Source: Termitomyces sp. T153
Taxonomy: Eukaryota > Basidiomycota > Agaricomycetes > Agaricales > Lyophyllaceae
Reading direction: 5' to 3'
Length of the DNA: 64,000 bases
Assembly: GCA_018296165.2 (NCBI GenBank)
Contig: JACKQL020000052.1
Coordinates: 124,001-188,000 of the forward strand
Each line of letters starts with the position of its first letter. Position 1 is the stretch's first letter. Both the position numbers and the translations under genes were made by a program. This document shows positions 1 through 11,305 of this stretch, in pieces. The notes under the pieces were generated by a model that worked only from the letters and a program-made list of their open reading frames with translations, did not search any database and was not told the origin of the DNA.

Positions 1-849
1 TGTAACTTCCCTGAAGGGAAATGATTGCTCCCTTTTGCTTGCTGACACAGTTGAGATGTGGTACAGACACACAAGCATTTGCAACCACTGTTGGCCACTA
101 GTACTAACAACAAACATATTCCATTGTCCTCTGGATGCCAAAGTGTCCTACTACATATTGTGCTTGCTCAAGCACACTTGTTACCAATTCTCAATCATGA
201 GGCATACAAAGTACCTCATGGCCCAAGAGATTAGTAGTCCAAATGAGCTTGTCATGTAGATGGAAGGACTTATAGTCCTTTGGTCAAGTTAGAATCTCAG
301 CAAAGAGCTTGTTTTTGTTATACAATGACTGAATTTGATGGAGGAACTCTCCATCTGTCCTGTCTTGAGGTTGTGGAGACTGGGCCATCCCTAAGATGGC
401 CTCTCTGGTTGGCATACTGACCTCATCACCCTCAGTCTCAGGCCCACATTGAGCTTGGTCTGAATCTCCCTTGCTGTCATTACTGGTGGCAAGCAGTTGT
501 ACTTCCTCATCATGGAGTTTGTGACAATCCCACACTCACTGGCTTCTATGGCTAGGTCCATCATGGAGAGCACATATCAGATCCAGCTGTGCTTGCATCT
601 CCTGCAAGCATGTTGGGGGCAGATCATCCCCCTTCAGGTCAATATGCACATTTGCACATATGTAGTCATAGATGTAGTGTACATCTCAAGGAGAGTTGCT
701 CTCAAAGTAGAAAGATAAGCAGTCTGCTACCTTGTTGAGCTCTCCTTTCACATATGTGATGTCAAAATTGAATTTCAACATATAGTCCATCCACCATTGT
801 TGATGCAGTGATAGATTTTGTTGAATTTTGGAAAGCTCAAGAGCCTTAT
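1..849 (-). pseudogene. E0 Gypsy element, RNase H C-terminal half and following linker
   Basis: Read on the minus strand from 849 down, the sequence encodes the end of a Ty3/Gypsy RNase H domain. The phrase ITYVKGELNKVADCLS (about 715-770) is the typical domain end (family form: YVKGE.NKVADALSR). An in-frame stop follows shortly after, then an acidic linker with further stops. The upstream half of the same domain lies at 36657-36945, with E1 between them. Joining the halves after removing one CTTAT copy keeps the frame and rebuilds the conserved junction around YKALEL. CpG is rare and several codons are lost to transitions, so this is an old inactive copy. It continues off the left edge, where the integrase would be expected. 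Confidence 0.85.
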
Positions 850-1799
850 TGTCACAACCTCCAGACCTTCCCCCAGGACACCCTGCCTCCCCAGAGCCTC
901 CCCCAATGCTTGCCCCAACTCACCCCAACCTTTGTTGAACCATGGTGCCTGCCCTGGCTAACTCCAATGCTTCCTTGGCAAACCCTGATGACCTCTTGGC
1001 AAATCTTGGCACATCCCTAGTAGGCCTTCTCAGCTCCCCTTCTCATCTATGAGGCCCCTGAGCCTCTCCAACACTTCTCCTAGCACAGGCATACATCACT
1101 CAACTACCCTTACAACTCACATGACCACTCCAGAGTTTCCCAATGACTATGGGATGGACTGTGTTCCCATTAGAGTATCACTGCAGCCTGCTCTCCAATT
1201 AGAGCCAACATCTGTCAACCCCATGCAGCTCCAATGAGCCCTGCTGTTGTGCCCTCAACTCCTGGAGAAGGTCCAGTAGTTAGTATATAAAGTCATAGAG
1301 TGGCATCTGTTACCTTAGTCTTGATATTGCTTTACTTAGTTTCCTGTGTCTTGTGTTTCTTTTCTATTATGTTTCCCAGTCTTGTCTCTGTTTCTAGTTT
1401 CAAATCTATCTTTTTCTCAGTCTGTCTCATCTTGCCTTGGTCTCAACTTGTCCATCTCTGTTTCCCTATTATTCTTAAGTTCCTTTCAACCTGATGTCAT
1501 TATGAACTCCATGCACACACTACAACTCATCAAATATTCTTACAATAACTCCAGACCTTGCTCTATACTTGGTCCTAGAACCCATCACCCTTAATTGATC
1601 CCCCATCAAACTCAGGCTCCACTCCCATCTTGCAAAGCCTCTGCTTACTCCATAGCCCATACACTTGCTGACAGACTTGTACCTGATGCCACCCAAGCCC
1701 AATGTCTAATATACTTGGTCTTAGACTACCACAAACCACTCCAGACTTGCTTGGACTGCTTCCCTTAGCTTCCCCTTGCAAGTATCTGGAGTCTGAATC
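850..1799 (+). repeat. E1 5' LTR, first part (interrupted by E2)
   Basis: This aligns over its whole length with 35590-36540 of the 3' LTR. A TATA box (TATATAA) lies at about 1284-1290, and AGTCTTGATATT at 1317-1328 is the predicted transcript start that pairs with the PBS at 18254-18265. The LTR breaks at GAATC (1795-1799), where E2 inserted. The missing 97 bp are found at 18156-18252. Confidence 0.9.
1317..1328 (+). promoter_or_regulatory. E1 predicted transcript start / self-priming 5' end
   Basis: AGTCTTGATATT lies about 30 nt downstream of the TATA box in the E1 5' LTR. It is the exact reverse complement of AATATCAAGACT at 18254-18265, which begins two bases after the LTR end. In Tf1-type elements the first bases of the mRNA fold back onto such a site and prime reverse transcription. 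The start position itself is inferred from the TATA spacing. Confidence 0.7.
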
Positions 1800-2167
1800 T
1801 ATAAGAGCAACTTCTGGGGCAGTGGATCTAAGTCATGCAGCTAGCAGAGGGGAATCCAAAGTATATTAGCAAGTAGACAAAGATATAAGCAGTAACTAAT
1901 CACCTAGCAGGGGGGAATTTGAAGAGAACAAGTCTAAGAATCCCTGCTGCTCAGTGCAGTGCATCAGTGGGCAGTGAAGGCATGGGAACAACTGTACAGA
2001 AGGCCAGAGCTAGCCCTAACCTTAGAAAGATGACAAGTGAGGTAATACAGAAAGTTCTGCAGGTCTCCAGAGATCTTCAGAGTTCTGGAATGAGCCACAG
2101 AGACATTGAACAAGCTGCAGAGATGCTGAAACAAGTTGTGGAGGTTAGAAATGGAAGTCCCCTGACA
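1800..2167 (-). repeat. E2 3' LTR
   Basis: This 368-bp LTR starts TATAAGAGC (from TGTAAGGGC) and ends CCTGACA. It matches 17783-18150 throughout. A short piece of E2 internal DNA (2168-2188) follows, then the LARD1 target duplication GCATC. Confidence 0.9.
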
Positions 2168-2193
2168 TCACCCCTCCTCTAGCACACAGCATC

Positions 2194-3400
2194 TGTCAGG
2201 TTCCGCTGACCTCGGGGGCTCAGCTGCACTGGGCAAGTCCTTACTAGGTGGGCATGATCCCCTTGCACTGGCAACCAAACACTCGAAAGCATTCTGGGCA
2301 CTGATGGCTTGTGCAGATAGTCGGTGGGATGTGATCCAGACAGATCCAGGGAGGTCTGGAGGAGTTGGATTGCAAGGAAACAGGATGGGCTTGGCGGGGT
2401 TCAGGCAGAAGACTGTATGGGAGATTCGCGGAAGCAAAGGAGTAGGCAGCTATGTGGTCAATGGGAGCGGAGCCAGGGTTTGATGGGAGATCAATTGGAG
2501 TTGATGGAGCCTGGGACCAAGCAAAGAGCGAGGTTCAGACCTGGTGAAAGAGTGTCAGGGTTCGTAATTGTAATTGCAGAGTTCGTGAGGTTGTTAAGGT
2601 TGATGAAGACTTGGGCACAACGGCCAGACGGAGTCACCGAGACAGCGTCAGACGAAGTGAAATGGAGTCAATATGGAACAAGAGTAGATTCGAGTGGAGG
2701 TACAAAACAATAACGAGAATGATAACGAAATGGAGACAAGACAAGACCGGGAGACTGAGATAAGACTGGGAGACTGAGATAAGACCCGGAGACTGAGATA
2801 AGACCGGGAGACTGAGAGTAAGAAGAACAAAACACGAAACATGAAACACAAAACACAAGAAGGAAACAATCAGACCATAGGTAACGTTAAGCAATATCAA
2901 GACTAGAGTACAAAGAGCTACTCGACATCTTATATACTGACTACCAGAGAACTTCGGGGTACGTCGGCTGCGGTGGTGGGGTTTGGCAGAACTTGATGGA
3001 GTGGGCGGGTGTTGGTTGTGATTGAGGGTCGGGCCACGCTGATACGTTGTTGGGATCATTTGGGAATGCAGGTTGCCCCAAGGTTGTTGTGATACTCCGG
3101 AATGGGTCAGAGGAACCAGGGTGTTGAGTTGATGATGGGTGGCAAAGATTGGGAACAGCGGGGGTGATTCTCGGGGTTCGGGAGATTCAGGGTAAGTGTC
3201 AGTGGCTGTGGGGAAGGCGTCGAAGTTAGCCAGGGGGCTGTCGGAGTTAGCCAGGGAGGCATTGGAGTTAGCCAGGATTGCATCGGGGCTAACCAAAATA
3301 GGTGTGGGGCATGGGCAGAAGTTCAGTGGAGTGTTGGGGGTTTTGGGGAATCGGGGGGTTGCTGGACAATGTGCGGGGGTCCAGGGGATGGGTCGTGACA
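2194..3400 (-). repeat. LARD1 3' LTR with internal minisatellites
   Basis: The 1207-bp LTR runs TGTCAGGTTCC...GGTCGTGACA. Inside it, about four tandem copies of a ~20-bp unit containing GGGAGACTGAGATAAGAC lie at about 2745-2820. An imperfect ~24-bp repeat built on GTTAGCCAGG lies at about 3220-3300. TATA (minus strand TATATAAG) is near 2930. Immediately inside the element is the purine-rich run that on the minus strand reads GAAGGGGGGGGTGA, the polypurine tract. Confidence 0.9.
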
Positions 3401-3612
3401 TCACCCCCCCTTCAGTGTCAAGACCCTTCAAGACGTGGGGAGCAGGACGGGGATTGGCGGGGTGTGGGAGTCAAAGCTGAGCAATATTGATCAATCCGCA
3501 GCAAGTGATAGTGGCGTGGGAGACAAAGTCAAAGCGCGGCTGCCGCTTCATCAGGGTTCTCCTCAATCAATCAAAAGCCTTGGACATATCCTAGGATTTC
3601 CCAAATTTTGTC

Positions 3613-4797
3613 ATGTCTTCCCCCAGCATTCCAGTAGTCTCTCCCACTGATTTGGACGAGGTGGTGGTGTACGACAGTGGGGGGGAGGAGTTTGAGCGTT
3701 GGCGCCGCGCTAGTGTCAGGGACCAGAGTCATAAGTGGTGTCGACTTGTCTTCTCGGGATGACTGATGGGGTTTTTGTAGAGTCATCTGTGGTGGTAGTG
3801 GTGGATTTTCCGGGGGTCCCGAAGCGGACCAAGTTTCGTCCTGCGTTGCCAAAGGAGGGGAGCATGGGGCGGTCTGCAGGGAAGGCAGGGCTTTCGCGGG
3901 GTGGTTGGGGAAAGGGGGCGTCCTTGGTGGTGATTCGTGGGAAGCATCAAGCCTCCCCGCCCTTGGGGGTGGGACCCAGCAAGAGGCCGCGTGGGCGTGA
4001 GCCATTGGCGGGGCCTCCAGAGTCTCTCCTCTTTTCTCCTACCCTGGGCGTTCCCTCGGAATGGTTGTCGAGTCCCCCCACGCCTATTCCTTTGATCATG
4101 GAGGTTTTCCTTCACAAGCAGGTGGAGGCTTTGACGATGTCATTGGCAGTACAGGAGGGTGAGCTCCGACAGGTGAGGGAGGACTGTGATGTGGCGCAGA
4201 TGGAGAAAGAGGTGATGGAGCAGGAAAGGAACACATTGGTGCACATGGCGACAGAGCAAGCGTTAGAGGTGCGGGGCTTGTGGGAGCGTCTGATGCAGAT
4301 GGAGGGGCAGCCCATGGGGGAAGCGGAGGGGCGGGGACAAGTTTTGGAGGGGAATGCATTGTGGGCAGAGCTGGAGGCGGCGAGGCGGAGGGAGGACTGG
4401 TTGGCCAACGAGGCTGCTTTGGGGCACACGGGAATCCTCCATGAGTTGTCTCCTGTTCCTCTGTTCATTACTGACAGTTCATTTTCTGGGTTTAGGCTGG
4501 GTGCGGGAGCATCGGGTCCTCTTGGACGGTGCCTCTGCAGCGTTTGCATTGATTCAGGATGGGTTGATGCAGGGGTCCACAGTTCAGCCTCCAGAGTTGC
4601 AGCAGGGGATGGCGCGATTGGAGAGGTTGTTGGCGGGGCATCAGTGACGCAATGCGGTGGCCCCGGGGTTGTGGTGGGAGGTGGTGGCTGACACAGGGGA
4701 GGTGTTGCCGGGGTTGGTGGAGGTCTTAGCGGTGGTGTGGGCCCAGATGGAAGTCGACCTGGGGATAGGGTTGCCGGGGGGTCCGGGGAGGGAGTGA
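3613..4797 (+). pseudogene. LARD1 antisense gene: coiled-coil protein on the strand opposite the LTR promoter
   Basis: An ATG at 3613 starts MSSPSIPVVSPTDLDEVVVYDSGGEEFERW in three short stretches of open frame. The middle part (about 4098-4444) is a charged, heptad-rich coiled coil with the theme MEKEVMEQERNTLVHMATEQ. After a gap at about 4445-4495 with GT, a TACTGAC branch-like motif and TTTAG, a second block (WVREHRVLLDGASAAF, about 4498) runs to a stop at 4795-4797. A CGA-to-TGA stop sits at 4645. LARD2 has the same blocks at 44715-46030, and E1 has a decayed homologue on its minus strand. Exact splice phase does not join the two blocks in frame by one base, so the gene model is uncertain. 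I do not recognise a known domain. The role is unknown. Confidence 0.6.
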
Positions 4798-7700
4798 GGT
4801 GGGTGCAGGCCCTGTTTCTTGTTGCTTTCGGACTTGCTGCCTCCCTTGCCTTTTGTATATATATAATTTTTGTATGCAAACATGTCCTTTTCTTGGTCCC
4901 TGGGCATGTGAAGTGAGGTTTTAGTTTGTATGAGGGCGAAGTAAGCAAAACATGCAGGGGTGTGAGAGGGAGTTGAATCCCTAGTGAATCCAGAGGCGGG
5001 GGTTACGCCCGCTAGTGCCGTCTGTGCTGGCTAGTCCCGGGGTTTGTTGGGACGGGGTGGGGCATTGCAGGGAGGGCTCCCAAGGTTCGGCGGGGGTGGT
5101 GGGAGTTCTCCGGTGGAGTTCTGTGGCATTTTGGGGTGTTGTATTGAGTTCAATTCTCACAATTTCTGACCAGGGGTGTAGGGGTTTTCTTGAGTCTGTG
5201 GTGGGGACATGCACCATGTTGGTACCAGAGGGCGGACCTTCAAATCTTTCACAGGTGTCCAGCGGGTTTGGGGCTTTGGTCTTCTTGGCAGTGCAGTTGG
5301 CGGGGGGGACGCAGGTCTTCCCATGATCTGGCCCTTATGCCGGTGCTGGTGGCAAAGGCGGCGGGGCCCTCTTCATTGGTGGGGGTTGGTGGGGCGAGGT
5401 TCGTCCTTGCAGCATAGTTGGTCTGGGTCGAGGTCGTGTTCCGGAGTGTTGCATCTGTGGGCAGGCATGTTCAAGTGGCGCTTTGGTATGCTCCGGAGTG
5501 TTGATGACCGAGGGGGCAGGATGCAGGGTAATCAGTCCCGACCAGTTCCTTTGGGTCCAGAGCCAAAATTTGAGGTTCCGAGTCATCTACGTGACATTGC
5601 TTTCCTGACCAAAGGTAAGTCCCGAGATGGACAGAGGGGTCTTACGTATTTCTGACACTCCCTCGAGTTTGGAGGTCTGTTGGAGTTGTGTTGGTGGATG
5701 TTTCTTTTGGGCAGGGGCAGCGCGGGGGTTGGTTGGGGAGTGGCTCGCCTCAGTGGAGATGCTTCAGGGCTTGTTCCAAGAGTTGTTCCTTCCTGGGGGT
5801 CGGTGGTTCCTTCATCGGGGAAGAAGTGGGCAGTCCCGGAGTCGACACAAGGGTCACTCGGTGGGGGTTTGTTGGTTGTGTTGGCTTTGGGGGAGGTGCA
5901 GGCAGAGGAAGGGGTCTGAGGTGCACTTTGTCAGTCTGCAGTTCCAAGCGCGAGTACCAGGGGTTGGGAGCTGATGCAGGGGTTGGGGTTGGGTCTTAAC
6001 TTGCGAGTGGGGTTGTGTCACGAATCGGAGGGGGAGCTCTGGAGTGGGTTTTTTTTGCAGAGCAGTGGAGTTGTCGTGCAGGAGTGGCGGTGGCTCCTGG
6101 AGCTGAGCTTGGATGGGGGAAGATGGTTGTTCATAATAGTTGGGGGGCAGCGGGGAAGTCGGTTGCAGGGAGGCACTGGAGTGGGACTCCCTGGGAGTTG
6201 CGGCAGGGTTGAGGCAACTCTTCATTCATGTTCCGGAGCAGCCTGGAGATTGTTGCAAGTGTGGGGGTGGCAGTGGGGAGAGGCACCGCTCACTTCTTGG
6301 GGAAGGCATCAGCAACCTTTAGAGTACTCCGAGAGATTACTTCACATGTGGCCTGCTTCTGGGTATTCCAAAGAGGATACTTTGTATGTGGCTTGCTTCT
6401 GGGTGCTCCAATGATGTGGTCCCTGTTCGACAGACATATTCTGGCATAGGGGCGGGATTCGGAGTGGGTGGTGATTTATGTCGCGGAGTTGGGGCTACCA
6501 GGGCATTGTTGTTGGGCTGGTGCCATGAGTTCCCTTGATCAAATGTTGTAGTCGGAGCGGAGGCCCTGGAGTCATGTTGCCAGGGTTCAGAGCTGTGTTG
6601 AGGGGTTTGGAGGGGGTCAGAGGGGTGGGTCGGGCAGTTTTGGGCTGGCGGAGGGTTGTTTGGGTCGTCGAGCCAGGTGGGGGAGGTCCTTTAAGGATAT
6701 CAGAGTGTGTGCCCTTTGGGTCATCAGGTTGCTCGAGCGGCTGGTCGACGTGTTCTGGATGGTGGTGGGGCTTCTCCCTCCCTTATATGAACATGTCAGC
6801 GAGTTCAGAGTACTTGGGGGAACTACTTCGTATAGGGTCCTTTTTCCTAGAGTTAGTTCAGGGTGGCTCCTATGCTGGAGGTTCCTTTGTGGGAGGCGGC
6901 AGGGTCTGAGGGTGGAGTTTAGGTTTGGGAGTGGCATGCGGGGAGGTTCGGCATCCAGGATCCTCATTGTCGGGGTTCCGGATGGTGTGGGAGAAGGTGT
7001 TGAAATAGCGGCATGGTCTGGAGTTGTCCCTTGTTGGGAGTGGGGTGCTGTGGTCCTCCTCATTAACTTTGGGGCTGTGCTTCAGGTGGCGGGGTGGAGG
7101 GTGCGTAGCCATTCTTTTCCTGACCATCTAGAAGCTTGGGGATGTCTTGGTCTTGTTCCAGGGTTGTCGGGGTTGGGTCGGAGGTGTCAGGGCCCCTTTA
7201 TTTGTTGGGCAGAGGTGACAGCCAAGTTGACCGAGGTCCAGAAGCAGGTTCTGGGGTTGGAGCGTAGCCTAGGTCTGGGGTTCCTGCTCTGTTGTTGGAG
7301 GTGTTGGGTCGAGCTTAATTTCTGTGGTTTTGGGGCTAGTTGTCAGAGGGCATAGTTCCTCGGGGGTGATTGGGGTGAGGGTCCGGTGGTCGATAGTAGG
7401 GTTTGGTGATGTTGTTGGTGATTAGTCTCATTTGTCAGTCTGTGGGGTTGCTAGTGGGTCGGTGGATCCACAGGCAGGCTTCGGGGAAGCGCGTTCTCAG
7501 TGGTCTCATTGTGGCTGGCAATCCTTTGCGCAATAGGTGACAGTTTTGTGGCGGGTTGGCGTTATTGTTTGTCAGGAGGTTGGCGCAGTGCCAGAGACTT
7601 TGTCGCTCATTTGGTCGGATGGTTGCCAGGTTTTGGAATGCTGTTCTTTGGGTGACATTGGGGTCAACTTTGTGCAAGGGAACAGAGTTGGCGGAGAGGG

Positions 7701-7985
7701 TAAGGGTGGGGTGGGGGATGATTTGACGGTTTGCGCAAGGGGTTGGAGGTTGGGTGTGAGTTGGGGAGGGTGTCCGTGGGGGGAGCCGTTGCATGGATGT
7801 AACCAGAGCAGAGGGGATGTTTGGTGTTGGATCCGCAACTCAATGTGCCTCGGCAAATTGGGCAGGGCCATATGAATCATAAGGGTTTCCAGGCACGGGT
7901 AGACCATAGACATCGGAGTTATTTGATCATGTGTGCAGAGGTAATGTGGGCATCACGGACGGGGTAAGGTAGAGTCTTGATATTA
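4798..7985. other. LARD1 internal non-coding stretch
   Basis: This is 3.2 kb of G/T-rich plus strand (C/A-rich on the LTR sense strand) with no recognisable gag-pol domain. At about 4920-5080, read on minus, it is similar to E1 just after the chromodomain (33390-33500), including the phrase CTCTGGATTCA. At the other end (about 7870-7985) it resembles E1's leader after the PBS. Open frames here come from the base composition and differ between LARD1 and LARD2. Confidence 0.75.
7973..7984 (-). promoter_or_regulatory. LARD1 self-priming PBS
   Basis: On the minus strand AATATCAAGACT begins two bases after the 5' LTR. It is the exact reverse complement of AGTCTTGATATT inside the same LTR (plus coordinates 8685-8696), about 30 nt past the TATA box. 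No TGG-type tRNA PBS is present. Confidence 0.8.
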
Positions 7986-9191
7986 TGTCAGGTTCTGCTG
8001 ACCTCAGGGGCTCAGCTGCACTCGGCAAGTCCTTACTAGGCGGGCGTGATCCCCTTGCACTGGCAACCAAACACTCGAAAGCATTCTGGGCACTGATGGC
8101 TTGTGCAGATAGTCGGTGGGATGTGATCCAGACAGATCCAGGGAGGTCTGGAGGAGTTGGATTGCAAGGAAACAGGATGGGCTTGGCGGGGTTCAGGCAG
8201 AAGACTGTATGGGAGATTCGCGGAAGCAAAGGAGTAGGCAGCTATGTGGTCAATGGGAGCGGAGCCAGGGTTTGATGGGAGATCAATTGGAGTTGATGGA
8301 GCCTGGGACCAAGCAAAGAGCAAGGTTCAGACCTGGTGAAAGAGTGTCAGGGTTCGTAATTGTAATTGCAGAGTTCGTGAGGTTGTTAAGGTTGATGAAG
8401 ACTTGGGCACAACGGCCAGACGGAGTCACCGAGACAGCGTCAGACGAAGTGAAATGGAGTCAATATGGAACAAGAGTAGATTTGAGTGGAGGTACGAAAC
8501 GATAACGAGAATGATAACGAAATGGAGACAAGACAAGACTGGGAGACTGAGATAAGACTGGGAGACTGAGATAAGACCCGGAGACTGAGATAAGACTGGG
8601 AGACTGAGAGTAAGGAGAACGAAACACAAAACACAAAACACAAAACACAAGAAGGAAACAATCAGACCATAGGTAACATTAAGCAATATCAAGACTAGAG
8701 TACAAAGAGCTACTCGACATCTTATATACTGACTACCAGAGAACTTCGGGGTACGTCGGCTGCGGTGGTGGGGTTTGGCAGAACTTGATGGAGTGGGCGG
8801 GTGTTGGTTGTGATTGAGGGTCGGGCCACGCTGATACGTTGTTGGGATCATTTGGGAATGCAGGTTGCCCCAAGGTTGTTGTGATACTCCGGAATGGGTC
8901 AGAGGAACCAGGGTGTTGAGTTGATGATGGGTGGCAAAGATCAGGAACAGCAGGGGTGATTCTCGGGGTTCGGGAGATCCAGGGTAAGTGTCAGTGGCTG
9001 CGGGGAAGGCATTGAAGTTGGCCAGGGGGCCGTCGGAGTTAGCCGGGGAGGCATTGGAGTTAGCCGGGGTTGCGTCGGGGCTAACCAAAATAGGCGCGGG
9101 GCATGGGTGGAAGTTTGGTGGAGCGTCAGGGGTTTGGGGAATCAGGGGGTTGCTGGACGATGTGCGGGGGTCCAGGGGACGGGTCGTGACA
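7986..9191 (-). repeat. LARD1 5' LTR
   Basis: This 1206-bp LTR is nearly the same as 2194-3400, with a few percent mismatch, mainly transitions. It carries TATA (minus strand, near 8725), the predicted start at 8685-8696, and the same ~20-bp and ~24-bp tandem repeats. Confidence 0.92.
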
Positions 9192-9196
9192 GCATC

Positions 9197-10942
9197 TTGA
9201 TGTGCAGGGTAGAAAAAGTCCCTAATTGCTCTATTCACTGGTGAAATAGGATAGATTTCTTGTATGATGCACAGATCATCCAGGTACTTCCTGTAGAACT
9301 CCTTGATGAGCTCCAGGGCATGTATGTTTTCCCACAGTTCCCAGGAGATGTCCTCAATCCTGTAGCCCTTCATCTTTACCTTGTATTGTAGTCATTGCTG
9401 GAATAAATGACTATCCAGGATTTCCTCCACCTTGTACTCCTCATTACTGTTGACCACTACTGGAGGTAGTGAGGGCAGTGGATGTTATCCCAGAATAGGA
9501 TTCCTGGGGGCCAGAGTCAATTTGACCATGTTAAACACAGGATGAAGCTAGTGCATCCCCACAGGGAGCCAGAGTTGGTAGGCCAGGGGCCCTACCTGTT
9601 GTTCCACTGTGAAAGGTCCTAGTTGGCAGTTTGACAGTTTTTTCAAAGGTCAGGTAGTCATAATGTCAGAAGCATCTAGGTAGACTCAATCCCTGGGCTG
9701 GTATTTGTGCTCCAGGGCCCTTCCATGGTCATAGTATTGTGCCATGTCATCCTTTGCCTTTGCCAGAGCCACTTGAGCCTCCTCCTGTGACTTCTTCATC
9801 TAGTCCACAAACTCATTTACTGCTTCATTCTCTGAGGGCCAGGCCTAGGGTTTGAAGCCCATGTGCAGGTGTTGTCCAGTGTTAAAGAAGAATAAGGAGA
9901 ATTGGGTGGAAGCATGGATGTAATTGTTGTATTGGAACTTGGTGTTGGGAAGGAGTTTGTCCTAGTCATTTTGGTGCTTTTTGCAGAAGAGGCAGAGGTA
10001 CTGCTCCAACTGCTAGTTTACATGTTTGGTCTGGTCATCAGACTGTGGGTAGTAGGCAGTGGAGGTGTGAAGCTTCATGCCAAGTAGTCAGTAGACTTCC
10101 CTGGTGAAGTCCACTACAAATTGTGGCACCTGGTCAGAGACATAGGCATCAGAGAGGCCATAGAGCTTCTAGACATTCCTCTGATACAGGTTTACAGTGC
10201 CCATGGCAGGGCAGGTGGTGTGAGTCAGAATGAAGTGTGCTCACTTGCCATACAGATTCACCACCACCATGATCATATCATAACCATGGGCATTGGGGAG
10301 CTCTACAATGAAATTCACCAAGGAAATGCTCCATTGCTCTACAGGCATGGGCAACAGGTGTAGCTGTCTAGAGGGGAGGTGGTGCTGGGGCTTGGTCTAG
10401 AGACAGAGATCACATGTACTAGTGTAGGGCCCAATATACCAGGACATCTGAGGCCACCAGTAATTCTACAATACCAGCTCCAATGTCTTCCAATGTCTGG
10501 GGTGCCCAGCAATGTGGGAGTTGTAGTGTTGCTCTACAATCCTCTTGTGGAGCTCTGGAACATTGGGCACATAGATATGATCCTGGAAGGTCAAGATCCC
10601 ATCCTAAAGGGCCTATTCATATGCATGGACTAATTTGGTGCTTGTGGTATGTCCTGACTTTAGTGCCCAAGCTGCCTGAGTGATGAGTTCTTCCTGCTGA
10701 CCATCCTGGTTGCTCTGCTGGATATCCTGGAGGATGTCTACCTCTGCTCCCTCAATGGCTAGACCTTCCATGGCTCAGATTGCAAACAGTTCAGGCTGGA
10801 GGAGCACAATGTTGCTGTTGTCCTCTCCTCCAGTGCTGTGGTCTGCTCTCCAGGAGAGGGCATCTGGTTTTCCCATACTCTAGCTGGGCTTGTGGTGCAG
10901 CAAGAAGTCAAAATTGGCTAGGTAGAGGGACTATTGGGCCTA
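9197..10942 (-). pseudogene. E2 integrase and chromodomain
   Basis: Minus-strand frames with several stops encode a Ty3/Gypsy integrase. It has core phrases like GLSDAYVSDQVPQFV and TSTAYYPQSDDQT (catalytic D in VSD). A GPY-like segment follows (LGPFTVEQQVGPLAYQL), then a chromodomain ending KMKGYRIEDISWELWENIHA (about 9300-9380). The chromodomain would direct insertion into marked chromatin. The reading continues upstream into RNase H, which is cut at 10943 by S-A. E3's intact integrase at 25028-26086 is the closest relative in the window. Confidence 0.8.
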
Positions 10943-11305
10943 TGATAAGACCCATTTGTTGCTGAGCATCAATTTTGGCAATCTTGGACTGAGCTGCAGC
11001 TGACTATTTTGATATGGCACAAGTCATGACACTTAGCATGTGAGGCCTAGCTCCAAGGCCTGGAACAACATAGTCTTTGCACAGGACTTTAAAGACCATG
11101 AGACTTATCAATCATGAGGAACATCATGTAGAGTCTGGACTTTGGGTCTAGAACAACAAGGCCAAGACCTTTCATAGCAACAATCACTAGTGACTTCTTG
11201 CTGACAACCTGGCTTTCTCCCATCATGTATAGACATATTGCTAGTCACACAACTTCTGACTTATCATTTTTCTTGTTGAGCTTACAAACATACTTGAATG
11301 GTGTC

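Larger units (their letters stand above)
2194..9191 (-). mobile_element. LARD1: large non-autonomous LTR retrotransposon of the E1 family
   Basis: A 6998-bp element with LTRs 2194-3400 and 7986-9191, flanked by GCATC at 2189-2193 and 9192-9196. LTR orientation (TATA box, start site, PBS) is minus. The internal 4.6 kb has no gag, protease, RT or integrase. It keeps the E1-like leader and PBS at its right end, an E1-like polypurine tract, and a gene on the plus strand beside the 3' LTR. The region homologous to E1 just after its chromodomain (plus coordinates about 4920-5080) is also kept. CpG is abundant and the LTRs are close to identical, so this is a recent insertion. It must have moved using proteins from a relative. 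Confidence 0.93.

Noticed and set aside
5015..7875. Long plus- and minus-strand frames inside LARD1 (for example 6660-7355, 231 codons)
   Set aside because: They follow from the G/T-rich composition, have no domain text and are not conserved in LARD2, so they are not called genes.
8426..9300. A 315-codon minus-strand frame joining chromodomain text to LTR-derived text
   Set aside because: It runs from E2's chromodomain across the junction into the LARD1 LTR. It is a chance fusion at an insertion boundary.
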